Assembly (NCBI GenBank): GCA_017397725.1
Contig: JAFQIA010000011.1
Location: 29,661 to 93,660, forward strand
From: Clostridia bacterium
GTDB lineage: Bacteria > Bacillota > Clostridia > Monoglobales > Monoglobaceae
Length of the DNA: 64,000 bases
Direction: 5' to 3'
Shown in pieces: positions 16,646 to 26,368 of the stretch (positions are counted from its first letter, which is position 1; every line of letters begins with the position of its first letter). The position numbers and the translations under genes were made by a program. Under the pieces are notes generated by a model. That model saw only the letters and a list, made by a program, of their open reading frames with translations. It was not told where the DNA came from and ran no database searches.

Positions 16646-19279
16646 ATGCAGATCGATAAGGAAAAACTGACCCCGATGATGCAGCAATATTTTGCGGTCA
16701 AGGAGGAATATCAAGGAAGCATTTTGATGTATCGCTTGGGCGATTTTTACGAAATGTTTTTTGATGATGCCCTGATTGCGTCCAAGGTTTTGGATATTGC
16801 ACTTACCGGAAGAAACTGCGGTATGGAGGAACGTGCGCCCATGTGTGGCATTCCGTTCCATGCGGCAGATGGCTATATTGCCCGACTGGTTTCTGCCGGC
16901 TATTCGGTGGCAGTCTGTGAGCAGGCGGAAGACCCTGCCACCGCCAAAGGCATTGTAAGGCGGGAAGTGATTCGGGTGGTTACCCCCGGCACCATTATGG
17001 ATGCATCAGCTCTGGATGCCAACCGCAACAATTACCTTTGCTCCATTGCAGTTACCGAGGGTGGAGCGGGCGTTGCTTTTGTGGATATTACCACAGGGGA
17101 ATGCTCTGCCTATGAGCTTTTGGGTGAGGATATGAGCACCGGTATTCTGAATGAAATCAGCAAATTTGCGCCCATTGAGATTTTGATGAATCTCAGGGGT
17201 TATGAAAACACCAATCTGCTGCAGGCAATTCAGGATAAGACCCGTGGGGTTGTCCGCAATTATTATGATTGGGCGTATGAACTCCCCTATGCAACGGATA
17301 AGGTGAAAGCACAATTTGGACAGGAGGCAGAACAGCTTTTGGGTAAAGAGGGCTGTGTTTCTGCTATCGGGGCGTTGCTCCTTTATCTGGAAGAAACCCA
17401 GAAAACAGAACTCACCAACTTAAAAACCGTAGAAACCAACAGCGACGAGGGGAAGATGAAGCTGGATATGTATACCCTCAGGAACTTGGAAATCTTAGAG
17501 AGTATGCGTGACCGCAGTACCAGAGGGAGTTTGCTCCATATCCTGAATCGTACCCGTACCTCCATGGGGGCAAGACTGCTACGGAAATGGCTGACGGCAC
17601 CGCTCCTTAACTGTGCCATGATTCAAAATCGGCATATTGCCGTAGAGGAATTGGTCAAGGATCCGCTTCTTCGTGCAGAGTTGAGGGAACACCTCAAACA
17701 GATTGCAGATATGGAACGCCTGATTAACCGGGTGGTTTATCGAACCGCAAGCTGCGGAGATTTGACTGCATTGAGTTTATCGTTCTCGCAACTTCCCGAT
17801 ATTTTAAAATTATTGGAAGAAACTCATTCCCAACTCCTTGGACGGTGCAGAGAAGAAATTGACCCGTTGGAGGATGTTTGTGCTTTGATTGCCGGAACCA
17901 TTGACCCGGAAGCACCTGCTACTTTGCGAAATGGTGGATTGATTCTCAAAGGTGCCAATGAAGAATTGGATCGGGTGCGGGAGCTTGCTGAAAATGGACA
18001 GGGTATCCTGAAAGAAATGGTAGAAAAAGAAAAAGAAAAAACCGGAATCAAGACCATGAAGCTTGGTTACAACAAGGTGTTTGGCTACTACATAGAAATC
18101 AGCAAGCTTTATGTCGATCAGGTGCCGGATTACTTTATTCGCAAACAAACGTTGACCAATGGGGAACGTTATATCACGCCGGAACTGAAAGAGGTTGAAG
18201 AAGCGGTTCTGGATGCAAGTACCCGCATTGTGGATATGGAATATGAGCTATTCTGTCAGATTCGGGATCGAGTTGGACAGGCTCTTGACCGCATCAAGCG
18301 AACCGCAGAGGCGGTTGCCCGTCTGGATGTGCTTTGTTCCTTTGCACAGGTGGCGGAGAAAAATAGCTATACCATGCCCAGAATGCATATGGGCGATAAA
18401 ATTTTGATTAAAAATGGCAGACATCCGGTGGTGGAGCAGATTAACAAAACTGCACCCTTTATCCCCAACGATGTCCATCTGGACAATGGGGAAAACCAGA
18501 TTGCCCTGATTACCGGACCCAATATGGCAGGAAAATCTACCTATATGCGCCAGACTGCCCTGATTGTGCTGATGGCACAGGTGGGGAGCTTTGTCCCTGC
18601 CTCCGAGGCGGAGATTGGAGTGGTAGACCAAATCTTCACTCGTGTGGGGGCATCCGATGACCTTGCATCAGGGCAGAGTACCTTTATGGTGGAGATGAAT
18701 GAGGTTGCCTACATTCTGGACCACGCAACGGCAAAAAGCCTGATTATCTTGGATGAAATCGGGCGGGGAACCAGTACCTTTGACGGACTGGGCATTGCTT
18801 GGGCGGTGGTGGAATACCTTGCCGATGCCAATAAGTGCGGGGCAAAAACCATGTTTGCCACCCATTATCACGAACTTACCCAGTTGGAGGATAAAATCCC
18901 CAACATCAAGAATTATTGTATCGCGGTCAAAAAGCGGGGCGATAGCATCAGCTTTCTGCGCAAAATCATCCGTGGCGGTGCGGACCGAAGCTATGGCGTG
19001 GATGTAGCAGTACTTGCAGGTGTAAAAAAATCAGTAACACGCCGTGCGGCAGAGATTGTGGAGGCATTGGAAAGCGAGGACCATCAAGAGGTTGCGGATG
19101 CAAGGGTTCGCACCAGAGTGCCGGAGCGGGCATCCCAAGAGGGGCAGATGGACTTTTTTGCCTTGGCAGAAAACCCTGTGATTACCGAGTTGAAGGAAAT
19201 TGACCTCAATGTGATTACGCCGGTGGAGGCGCTGACCAAACTTTTTGATTTGCAGGCAAAAGCAAACAATCAAGCTTAA
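16646..19279 (+). CDS. mutS: DNA mismatch repair protein MutS
   Basis: Mismatch recognition ATPase. The N-terminal mismatch-binding motif is RLGDFYEMFFDDA (Phe-x-Glu clamp). The ATPase has Walker A GPNMAGKSTYMRQ near residue 620, IILDEIGRGTSTFDG (Walker B and signature) and TMFATHYHEL. 877 residues, full length. ATG 16646 follows GGAGGAGCC. Followed 19 bp later by mutL. Confidence 0.98.
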   Translation: MQIDKEKLTPMMQQYFAVKEEYQGSILMYRLGDFYEMFFDDALIASKVLDIALTGRNCGMEERAPMCGIPFHAADGYIARLVSAGYSVAVCEQAEDPATAKGIVRREVIRVVTPGTIMDASALDANRNNYLCSIAVTEGGAGVAFVDITTGECSAYELLGEDMSTGILNEISKFAPIEILMNLRGYENTNLLQAIQDKTRGVVRNYYDWAYELPYATDKVKAQFGQEAEQLLGKEGCVSAIGALLLYLEETQKTELTNLKTVETNSDEGKMKLDMYTLRNLEILESMRDRSTRGSLLHILNRTRTSMGARLLRKWLTAPLLNCAMIQNRHIAVEELVKDPLLRAELREHLKQIADMERLINRVVYRTASCGDLTALSLSFSQLPDILKLLEETHSQLLGRCREEIDPLEDVCALIAGTIDPEAPATLRNGGLILKGANEELDRVRELAENGQGILKEMVEKEKEKTGIKTMKLGYNKVFGYYIEISKLYVDQVPDYFIRKQTLTNGERYITPELKEVEEAVLDASTRIVDMEYELFCQIRDRVGQALDRIKRTAEAVARLDVLCSFAQVAEKNSYTMPRMHMGDKILIKNGRHPVVEQINKTAPFIPNDVHLDNGENQIALITGPNMAGKSTYMRQTALIVLMAQVGSFVPASEAEIGVVDQIFTRVGASDDLASGQSTFMVEMNEVAYILDHATAKSLIILDEIGRGTSTFDGLGIAWAVVEYLADANKCGAKTMFATHYHELTQLEDKIPNIKNYCIAVKKRGDSISFLRKIIRGGADRSYGVDVAVLAGVKKSVTRRAAEIVEALESEDHQEVADARVRTRVPERASQEGQMDFFALAENPVITELKEIDLNVITPVEALTKLFDLQAKANNQA

Positions 19280-19297
19280 GAAATCGAGGTGAAACCT

Positions 19298-21151
19298 ATG
19301 GCAAAGATTCAGGTGCTTTCCAAAGCAGTTGCGGATAAAATTGCTGCGGGGGAGGTGGCAGAACGCCCCTCGGCGGTGGTAAAAGAATTGGTGGAAAACG
19401 CTATGGATGCAGGTGCATCCAAAATTGAGGTGGAAATCAAGCAAGGCGGAATTTCTTATATCCGTATCTGTGACAATGGTTGCGGAATTCCCAAAGACCA
19501 AGTGGAAACGGCGTTTTTGCGTCACGCAACCAGCAAGCTTTCGGAAATTGAGGATTTGTATCGGATTGGAACGATGGGTTTTAGAGGCGAGGCACTGGCC
19601 AGCATCTGCGCAGTTTCGCAGGTGGAGTTGATTACCAAAACCGCAGAGGGAGATGAGGGCGTCTATCTTCAGCTCCTGCACGGAGAAGTGGTTGAAAAAA
19701 CACCTATGGCGTGCGCGGACGGAACCACCATGGTGGTGAAGGATTTGTTTGCCAATGTGCCGGCGCGAATGAAGTTTTTGAAAAAGGACGCTACCGAGGC
19801 AGGATATGTGGCAGATTTGGTGAGCCGGATTGCACTTTCCAGACCGGACATTGCCTTTTCCTATACCTGTGACGGAAAAGAAGTATTTTCTACCTCCGGT
19901 GATGGGAAACTCAAGAACGTGATTCTCCAGATTTATGGCTTGGATCACGCCAAGGCGCTCCTTCCGGTAGACTATGTCGAAGACGGTGTGCACATCTCCG
20001 GCGTGGTGGGAAAACCCGAGCTTGCCCGAGGTAACCGGACCCGCCAGACCCTTTTTGTCAATGGGAGATTTGTGAAGAATCATGTTCTTTCCAAAGTGGC
20101 AGAAGAGGCGTTTCGTAATCGTATGATGGTAGGCAAGTTCCCATTTTTTGTGATCAGTATCACCTTGCCAACCGAATTGGTGGATGTGAATGTGCATCCG
20201 GCAAAAACAGAAGTGAAGTTTGCCAATGAAAAGCAGATTTATGATGTGGCATACCACGCCATCCGCAATGCGCTTTTCCAGCAAGAAAAGATGGAGACTC
20301 CCAAGGTGTCTGTGCCGCCGGTATCAGCGACACCCGCATCAAAGCGGGAGTATGTCAATCCCAAACTGGTAAAAGAGTATCTGGCGTATACTATTCCAGA
20401 GGAAAAAAAGAGTGTTTCGTTTGTTCGAGAAGATGTCCCCAAAGCGCCTGAAGTGATTCTGGAAGAACTGCTGGAGGAACCGGAGCAAAAAGAAACACAT
20501 ATTATTATAGAAGAAACTCCTCCCAAACAAGAGGTGATGGAGGAGATTGTGCCGGTGATTTCCCAAAAGAAAAAGCCGGAAATCGTGGGGCAGGTGTTTG
20601 ATACCTATATCATCTGTAAGACGGAGGAGGAAATGTTCCTCATCGACCAGCATGCCGCCCATGAGCGGATGCGCTTTGAATCCTTAAAGGAAGAATATTT
20701 TAACCAGAAAAAATGCGCGCAATTACTCCTTAGTCCGTTGGTGCTGAATCTGGATTTTCGGGAAAAGCAGAGCGTGATGGAAAACCTGACCGATTTTGTC
20801 CGTCTGGGATTTGAGATTGAAGATTTTGGCGGCAATGCGGTGATTGTGCAGGGCGCACCCATTGCGGCAGACGAGGCAGAACTCAGGGATTTGATTCTGG
20901 AGCTTTCGGATGCGATGCAGGAAAAACGGAAGCATCCGGTTGCGGACTTTGAGGAAAAGGCATTGGATATGATTGCCTGTAAGGGCGCCATCAAGGCGAA
21001 TAAACGACTCTCCTATCCGGAAATGCAAGACCTTTTGGAAAAAGTTTTGGACATGGAAGACAAGGGAATTGGCAGTTGCCCTCACGGCAGGCCCATTCGT
21101 ATTGGCTTTACCAAGACGGAAATCGAAAGGTTGTTCAAACGAATCATATAA
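19298..21151 (+). CDS. mutL: DNA mismatch repair endonuclease MutL
   Basis: GHKL ATPase and nicking endonuclease of mismatch repair. N-terminal ENAMDAGASKIEVEI, DNGCGIP and GFRGEAL; the C-terminal endonuclease metal motif DQHAAHERMRFE (DQHAx2Ex4E), ACKGAIKAN and CPHGRP are intact, so this is the nuclease type found without MutH. 617 residues from ATG 19298, chosen over GTG 19289, which lies in the GAGGTG ribosome site. Confidence 0.98.
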   Translation: MAKIQVLSKAVADKIAAGEVAERPSAVVKELVENAMDAGASKIEVEIKQGGISYIRICDNGCGIPKDQVETAFLRHATSKLSEIEDLYRIGTMGFRGEALASICAVSQVELITKTAEGDEGVYLQLLHGEVVEKTPMACADGTTMVVKDLFANVPARMKFLKKDATEAGYVADLVSRIALSRPDIAFSYTCDGKEVFSTSGDGKLKNVILQIYGLDHAKALLPVDYVEDGVHISGVVGKPELARGNRTRQTLFVNGRFVKNHVLSKVAEEAFRNRMMVGKFPFFVISITLPTELVDVNVHPAKTEVKFANEKQIYDVAYHAIRNALFQQEKMETPKVSVPPVSATPASKREYVNPKLVKEYLAYTIPEEKKSVSFVREDVPKAPEVILEELLEEPEQKETHIIIEETPPKQEVMEEIVPVISQKKKPEIVGQVFDTYIICKTEEEMFLIDQHAAHERMRFESLKEEYFNQKKCAQLLLSPLVLNLDFREKQSVMENLTDFVRLGFEIEDFGGNAVIVQGAPIAADEAELRDLILELSDAMQEKRKHPVADFEEKALDMIACKGAIKANKRLSYPEMQDLLEKVLDMEDKGIGSCPHGRPIRIGFTKTEIERLFKRII

Positions 21152-21168
21152 AGAAAGGAGCAATCTCT

Positions 21169-22047
21169 GTGGAAAAACCGAACATCCTTTGCGTGGTAGG
21201 ACCCACGGCATCAGGCAAGACGGCGTTTGCTATTGATTTGGCGAAAAAGTATCCGGCAGAGATTGTGTCCTGTGACTCGATGCAGATTTATCGGCATATG
21301 AATATTGGTACTGCAAAGCCGACCAAGGAAGAGATGCAGGGCATTCCCCACCATATGCTGGATGTAGTGGACCCGACCGAGAATTACAGCGTGGCAGAAT
21401 TTGTCAAGGATGCCACCGCCTGCATCGACGATATTTTAAGGAGAGGGAAACTGCCGATTCTGTGTGGAGGAACCGGACTTTATGTGGACAGCATCCTCAA
21501 TGGCATCACTTTTTCAGACGCTGCACAGGATTTGGAGTATCGCCAAACACTGAAGGAGATTGCCGTGCAGGAGGGGGCAGAGGTGCTTCATCAAATGCTC
21601 AAAAAGGCAGATCCCGAGGCGGCGGAAGCCATTCATCCCAATAATGTAAAACGGGTGATTCGCACGCTGGAGATTATCAAAACCTCAGGTCTTACCAAAG
21701 CGGAGTTTGACCGTAGTGCCAAAGGGGAATGCGCTTATGATGCTACCATCTATGGAATGCAGATGGAACGGGAAAAACTCTATCAGCGGATTGATGCACG
21801 GGTAGATAAGATGATGGAAGATGGCTTGCTTGAGGAGGTAAAACAGCTTCTTTTTATGGGAATTCCAGAGACGGCGACGGCAATGCAGGCGATTGGTTAT
21901 AAGGAATTGATTGCCCATTTGCAAGGGAAAATTGACCTGAATGAGGCAGTGGAAACTGTCAAGAGAGAGAGCCGGCGCTATGCCAAAAGGCAGATGACTT
22001 GGTTCCGGCGTAACCCTGCCATTCAGTGGCTCGATTGTGGCAAATAG
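21169..22047 (+). CDS. miaA: tRNA dimethylallyltransferase MiaA
   Basis: Adds dimethylallyl to A37 of UNN-reading tRNAs, giving the substrate of MiaB. Walker A GPTASGKTAFAID, DSMQIYRHMNIGTAKP and the C-terminal RRYAKRQMTWFRR are seen. GTG 21169 is the start (AAAGGAG 8 bp upstream); the 31 earlier in-frame codons overlap mutL and were excluded. 292 residues. Last gene of the mutS-mutL-miaA group. No clear terminator follows in the next 80 bp. Confidence 0.97.
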   Translation: MEKPNILCVVGPTASGKTAFAIDLAKKYPAEIVSCDSMQIYRHMNIGTAKPTKEEMQGIPHHMLDVVDPTENYSVAEFVKDATACIDDILRRGKLPILCGGTGLYVDSILNGITFSDAAQDLEYRQTLKEIAVQEGAEVLHQMLKKADPEAAEAIHPNNVKRVIRTLEIIKTSGLTKAEFDRSAKGECAYDATIYGMQMEREKLYQRIDARVDKMMEDGLLEEVKQLLFMGIPETATAMQAIGYKELIAHLQGKIDLNEAVETVKRESRRYAKRQMTWFRRNPAIQWLDCGK

Positions 22048-22130
22048 ACAAACCAAAGCAACCTCATTTTTGCACATTTCACAAAAAGTAATATTACAGT
22101 TCTTTTTCAAAAAAAACTTCATTAAAACAC

Positions 22131-22159
22131 TTGACATATGAAAAAAAGAAGGCTATAAT
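22131..22159 (+). promoter_or_regulatory. Consensus sigma-A promoter driving the PqqD/ABC/peptide locus
   Basis: TTGACA, 17 bp spacer, TATAAT: a full consensus promoter, 42 bp before the first gene. The AT-rich tract upstream (22080-22130) could act as an UP element. The strength implies high expression of the downstream locus. Confidence 0.85.
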
Positions 22160-22200
22160 CATAGAGAATGATAGTAGAATTATAGGGGGAGGGGGCAAAG

Positions 22201-22494
22201 TTGCGCATCAGACAAGGATTTTTATTAAAAAAATTGGCTGATGAGTACACCGCAATTCCCTATGATGAAAACTATGAAAACCTCGGTGCAATGGTATCTT
22301 TAAACGATACCGGTGCATTTTTGTGGCATTGTCTGGAGGAAGAAACTTCGTTTGAGGATCTTGTTTCAGCATTGGCACATGAGTATGCTATTGATGATGC
22401 ACTTGCAGAGGATGCGGTGAATGCTTTTCTTGAAGAATTGCGTGAACATCATCTTTTGGAAGAAACCATTGATGGCAAAGGGAACACGCAGTGA
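22201..22494 (+). CDS. PqqD-family (RRE-fold) protein
   Basis: 97 residues, winged-helix PqqD-like fold: LRIRQGFLLKKLADEY, AMVSLNDTGAFLWHCLEE (conserved LN-x-TGAF-W core), then a helical C-terminus (AVNAFLEELREHHLLEE). PqqD-type domains bind leader peptides of ribosomal peptides (RiPP recognition element), and stand-alone forms also sit beside HPr-kinase-like genes. TTG 22201 follows a G-rich GGGGGAGGGGG site. First gene of the locus. No radical-SAM or lanthionine enzyme lies nearby, so a classical modification enzyme is missing. Confidence 0.88.
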   Translation: MRIRQGFLLKKLADEYTAIPYDENYENLGAMVSLNDTGAFLWHCLEEETSFEDLVSALAHEYAIDDALAEDAVNAFLEELREHHLLEETIDGKGNTQ

Positions 22495-22512
22495 GCGGGG
22501 AGGACTTGTTTT

Positions 22513-24183
22513 ATGAAACAAAACCCCTACCTTAAGTTCTTGCGAGGCTCCCGGGGCAAAGTGATGCTCCTTTCTCTGCTTGGTATGGCAGGATCCGGAT
22601 GCGGCGTTTATCTTGCGCTGATGTCCAAGGACGTTGTCGATATGGCAACGGGGCAGGCTGCCGGCAATCTGATTCGTACCGGATTGCTTCTCGGTGGACT
22701 GATTCTGTTACAGCTCGGCATACAGATGGGGATTACGGCTTTGCATGTGCACACATCGGTTTCTTTGCGATTCCGATTACAAACAGAATTGTTTGAACAG
22801 TTTTTGCACAAGCAAAAAGTCAAGGCAGACCAATTCCATTCCGGAGAACTGGTACATCGTCTATCCGGCGATACAGGGATTGTGGCAGAAGGTGTGGCTG
22901 AAATTTTTCCCGCATTGCTTGCAATAGCAGCGAGAATCCTGTTCAGTTTTGTAGCACTTTTGATGCTTGACTGGATTTTGGCACTCCTTTGTTTGGTGGC
23001 AGGTTTTGTGATGCTCCTTGGGGCGTATATCTATCGCAGAATCACCGGCGACATCTTCCACAAAAGCAGAGAAGCAGAAGGAAAGATCCGTTCCTTCTTG
23101 CAGGAAATGATGCAGAATCTTACAGTCATCAAAGCCTTTTCGGTACATCAAAAGATTCTTCGTCTGCTCGGCAAATCTCAGCAAGAGTCCTATGCACTTG
23201 CAATGCGGAAAAACCGCATCAGTATTGGCGCAAGCGTTTGCTTGTCTATCGCAATGACCATGGGGTACTACTTGATTCTGGGATGGGGCGCGTGGCGCAT
23301 CTTTCGAGGAGAGATTACCTTTGGTGCCTTAACGGCAATTCTTGGCTTGACTGGTGATATGTCTACTCCCTTTCAGCAGCTTGCCTCTCTGTTTCCGCAG
23401 TATCTTGCCTTTTGTGCTTCTGCAGAGCGGTTGGAGGAGTTGCAGGATCTGGATGCGGATGTAATACCAATGCAAAAGGATTGCAAAGAGTTCTATCAGA
23501 ATGTTAAGGAAATCCAAGTGAATCAATTGACCTTTGCGTACGAAGAGGTTTTGATTTTCAACAAGGCAGATGCCTTGTTTGAAAAAGGCAAGCTTACCGC
23601 AATTTGCGGAAAGTCCGGTGCAGGAAAAAGCACACTGCTGAATTTGATGTTAGGCATCTTACCCACAGAACCTGATACTATATCGGCGGTTTTGCAGGAT
23701 GGTACCAAAGCATCCTTGGATGCGTACCATAAGGCATTTGCCTATGTTCCTCAGGACTTCTTGCTTCTTTCCGGCACAGTGCTGGAAAATATCACACTTT
23801 TTGACGAAAATCCGGATATGGAAAAAGTAAAGCAATGTCTATCCATTGCTTGTCTGGAAGAAGAGATTCATCAACTTCCGCAAGGAATACATACCCAATT
23901 GGGAGAAGGCGGCAGTCGTCTTTCCGGCGGACAGCGTCAAAGAATGGCGATTGCGAGGGCGCTTTACAGCCCGGCAGACATTTTGCTGATGGACGAATCT
24001 ACATCAGCGCTTTCGGTAGACACAGAGGAGCAAGTGCTCAACAATCTGAGAAAGACCGAAAAAACTGTGCTTTTTGTCACCCATCGAAATTCTGCAATTC
24101 AGCTTTGTGATGCAGTATGGAGAGTAGAGCGTGGTAAGTTGCACGAATCACCGAAAGGTGAAAATGACATCGTAAATAATTAA
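22513..24183 (+). CDS. ABC exporter, fused membrane and ATPase domains
   Basis: 556 residues: a type 1 exporter membrane domain (about 5-6 hydrophobic helices between residues 15 and 295) and an ATPase domain with Walker A GKSGAGKS (about 366-373), Q-loop VPQDF, signature LSGGQ (about 470) and Walker B ILLMDES. No N-terminal C39 peptidase, so it does not itself cut a leader. It probably works as a homodimer. 18 bp after the PqqD gene; the context suggests export of the 76-residue peptide or of a surface product. Confidence 0.9.
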   Translation: MKQNPYLKFLRGSRGKVMLLSLLGMAGSGCGVYLALMSKDVVDMATGQAAGNLIRTGLLLGGLILLQLGIQMGITALHVHTSVSLRFRLQTELFEQFLHKQKVKADQFHSGELVHRLSGDTGIVAEGVAEIFPALLAIAARILFSFVALLMLDWILALLCLVAGFVMLLGAYIYRRITGDIFHKSREAEGKIRSFLQEMMQNLTVIKAFSVHQKILRLLGKSQQESYALAMRKNRISIGASVCLSIAMTMGYYLILGWGAWRIFRGEITFGALTAILGLTGDMSTPFQQLASLFPQYLAFCASAERLEELQDLDADVIPMQKDCKEFYQNVKEIQVNQLTFAYEEVLIFNKADALFEKGKLTAICGKSGAGKSTLLNLMLGILPTEPDTISAVLQDGTKASLDAYHKAFAYVPQDFLLLSGTVLENITLFDENPDMEKVKQCLSIACLEEEIHQLPQGIHTQLGEGGSRLSGGQRQRMAIARALYSPADILLMDESTSALSVDTEEQVLNNLRKTEKTVLFVTHRNSAIQLCDAVWRVERGKLHESPKGENDIVNN

Positions 24184-24221
24184 CCTATCATTATAAACAC
24201 ATTTCTAAGGAGGAGATGTAG

Positions 24222-25199
24222 GTGTTAAAGAAAGTAGTAAGTTTAATCGTAGGCGTTGCATGCCTGGTTTCTATGACCGGCGTATTTGCAGCTTCCTACA
24301 CAGGAACAAGCACAGCGTATGTAGGGGATAAGATCGAGGTTACCTCTTATGTGACCAGTGATGAGGCGGACGAAACCGTTACCTATTTGGTTCACAGAAA
24401 GACCAAAGATGAAACTGCTAATATTGTTTCTGATGATATCGTTTACATTGACCAGTATGAGTTTGCAACGGCAGGAGAGCAGAAAACCTTCAAGTATCAG
24501 ACTGCAACTACTGATATCGGCGCAACCCTGTTGATGGGTGGCGATGTAACTGTAGATGACACAGTTCCGAATGCAAAATTTAGAGTGGTAGATGCAAGTG
24601 ATGCGAATAAAGTTTACTGGGGCGCAGCTGAGCTTCCTAAAGGCGATATCAAGGCATTCCCGCTCAACGATCTGGCAGATGGTAACACTGTTACCGGCGT
24701 AAAGATTGGCGAAACAGAAATTGGCTCAACAGATGCAGATGCAGAAACGGAAGCTGTTTGGTATGTTTCTGACTCCGCTGACACTCTCTACATTGCAGGT
24801 GCAACCTATGGTGAAACTGCAACCATCACTATCACTGTGGAAGCAGTAGCAGCAACCGCAGCAACTACCCTTTCTATGACCTACTTTGACGCAGCTAACG
24901 CAGAGGATACAGATAAGGATGACGCTAATGAAGTTCTTCCTGCTTCTGTTGTAGTTATCGGTGAAGTGAAAGGTGATGCTGCTGAGTTCGGTATCGTTCT
25001 GGCTTCCTCTAAAGAAGGACTTGCAAGTGCAACGAAATTGCCGGCTCTTGCAAAGAATGCAGATGGTCAGTTTGCAGTAAGAGTTTACGATGATGCTTTG
25101 ACAAGCGAAGTTTACGCAGTTGTTTACTATAAGGATGCAGCGGGTGAGTATAAGTTTGCAGATAATGCAAGAATGATCACCATTCCATCCAATCAGTAA
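24222..25199 (+). CDS. Secreted acidic protein of unknown function
   Basis: 325 residues. Signal peptide of about 23 residues (LKKVVSLIVGVACLVSMTGVFAA). The mature part is acidic, Ala/Asp/Thr-rich and beta-strand patterned (TYVGDKIEVTSYVT-like strands, ATITITVEAVAATAATTLSM, AEFGIVLASSKEG, EVYAVVYYKDAAGEY). No cysteine after the signal, and no LPXTG or SLH motif. GTG 24222 follows AAGGAGGAG. It may be a secreted structural or adhesive protein. It lies in the PqqD/exporter/peptide locus. I do not recognise the family. Confidence 0.82.
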   Translation: MLKKVVSLIVGVACLVSMTGVFAASYTGTSTAYVGDKIEVTSYVTSDEADETVTYLVHRKTKDETANIVSDDIVYIDQYEFATAGEQKTFKYQTATTDIGATLLMGGDVTVDDTVPNAKFRVVDASDANKVYWGAAELPKGDIKAFPLNDLADGNTVTGVKIGETEIGSTDADAETEAVWYVSDSADTLYIAGATYGETATITITVEAVAATAATTLSMTYFDAANAEDTDKDDANEVLPASVVVIGEVKGDAAEFGIVLASSKEGLASATKLPALAKNADGQFAVRVYDDALTSEVYAVVYYKDAAGEYKFADNARMITIPSNQ

Positions 25200-25231
25200 T
25201 TTAGGCAAAGAAAATGACAGGAGGTAGTAAA

Positions 25232-25462
25232 ATGAGAAAGTTAGCATTTGAACATGCCGGAAATGGTGCATTTGAAATGCCTAAATTCCGTATGGTTCAG
25301 TTGGAGAAAGAAAACAACAATGTTGTTTTTGCAAAACCCAAGACGGTATACAAAGGTTCTGGTTTCAGCTATAGCCGTAGCGAAGTGCTGAGAGCAGCTT
25401 TGCAAGCTGAAGAAGTTAATACTTCTACCAGTTCCACATATACTGTTACTGCAGACGTATAA
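25232..25462 (+). CDS. Small cysteine-free peptide, candidate RiPP-like precursor
   Basis: 76 residues from ATG 25232 (AGGAGG upstream), starting MRKLAFEHAGNG. No cysteine or tryptophan. The N-terminal half is charged (EMPKFRMVQLEKENNN), the middle has YKGSGFSYSRSEVLRAAL, and the last 15 residues (VNTSTSSTYTVTADV) are very rich in Ser and Thr. It lies 7 bp before an HPr-kinase-like gene and in the same run as a PqqD-like protein and an exporter. Leader plus Ser/Thr-rich core would suit a phosphorylated or otherwise modified peptide. This is inference; a small structural or regulatory protein is the alternative. Confidence 0.72.
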   Translation: MRKLAFEHAGNGAFEMPKFRMVQLEKENNNVVFAKPKTVYKGSGFSYSRSEVLRAALQAEEVNTSTSSTYTVTADV

Positions 25463-25468
25463 TATTCG

Positions 25469-26326
25469 GTGACTCAGTATGAAATAGCCGGTTTGAAATT
25501 ATCCGTAGATGGTGCCGGCGATTATCTAAAAGAACGACTGAAGGAGTATATGCTCCCTCTCTCTAAAGAGGGGGAGCATTGCTGCGATTATAGGGTAAAA
25601 ATCCACAAGCTTGAATCTCTTCCTGAGATGATGGGGAATGAGCCGGTAATCAAAGGCGGAATGTGGAAGATTGCCACCAATCGGGAACGAACCATCTACC
25701 GAGGACTGCTTGGAATGGAAGAAGAGGTTGGCGTGATTTTGCAACTGCAGGATCAAGGTGCCGAGATTCAGATTCTATCCCCAGATAAAAACCCTCGTGA
25801 TCCCCGAGATTATGTTTCCTTGGGTCATGCGATGGAAGCATTTTGTTTGCAGGAAAAACGAATGGTGTTACATTCCTCCTGTATTATCGTAAATGAAAAA
25901 GCAATTTTATTTTCTGCACCATCCGGTACAGGAAAGAGCACCCATACAGAATTATGGGAAAGGTATGTGCCGGGCACCGTCTGTATCAATGACGATACGC
26001 CGGCTCTTCGTCTTGATAGGGAAGATGCGGTTTATGCCTGTGGGACTCCTTGGAGTGGAAGTACCACGCGCAATCAGAACAAGCAGGCTCCCCTTGCGGC
26101 GATTGTTTTGTTGCGCCGCGGCGAAGAAAACCGTATCACCCCAATTGGTGGTGTGGATGCCTATGCACGGATTTTGGGACAAACCCGAAAAATGCCCTTC
26201 AAGGAGAGCATCGAGGCGGCATCAAGCCTTTGTGCAGAACTGATGGAACGTGTTCCTGTGTATGACCTTGCCTGTGATATTTCTGAACATGCAGTCGCCA
26301 CCGTGCGGGATGCATTGGGAATATAG
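25469..26326 (+). CDS. HPr-kinase/PEPCK-like P-loop protein
   Basis: 285 residues. P-loop SAPSGTGKST at about 149-158, acidic pair CINDDTPAL at about 175, GTPWSGS at about 192: the pattern of stand-alone HPrK-like kinases found with PqqD genes and in some lasso-peptide clusters, where homologues phosphorylate the peptide. It is shorter at the N-terminus than true HPrK, with no HPr gene nearby, so carbon-catabolite control is unlikely. GTG 25469 has no clear ribosome site, so translation probably depends on coupling to the peptide gene. Confidence 0.85.
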   Translation: MTQYEIAGLKLSVDGAGDYLKERLKEYMLPLSKEGEHCCDYRVKIHKLESLPEMMGNEPVIKGGMWKIATNRERTIYRGLLGMEEEVGVILQLQDQGAEIQILSPDKNPRDPRDYVSLGHAMEAFCLQEKRMVLHSSCIIVNEKAILFSAPSGTGKSTHTELWERYVPGTVCINDDTPALRLDREDAVYACGTPWSGSTTRNQNKQAPLAAIVLLRRGEENRITPIGGVDAYARILGQTRKMPFKESIEAASSLCAELMERVPVYDLACDISEHAVATVRDALGI

Positions 26327-26368
26327 CAGAATTGTTTTACGGATGGAAAAGTGAAAGGAGAGATTCCG

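Noticed and set aside
25469..26326. True HPr kinase/phosphorylase
   Set aside because: The N-terminal domain and neighbours (lgt, ptsH) are missing; context and motifs fit the PqqD-associated kinase group.
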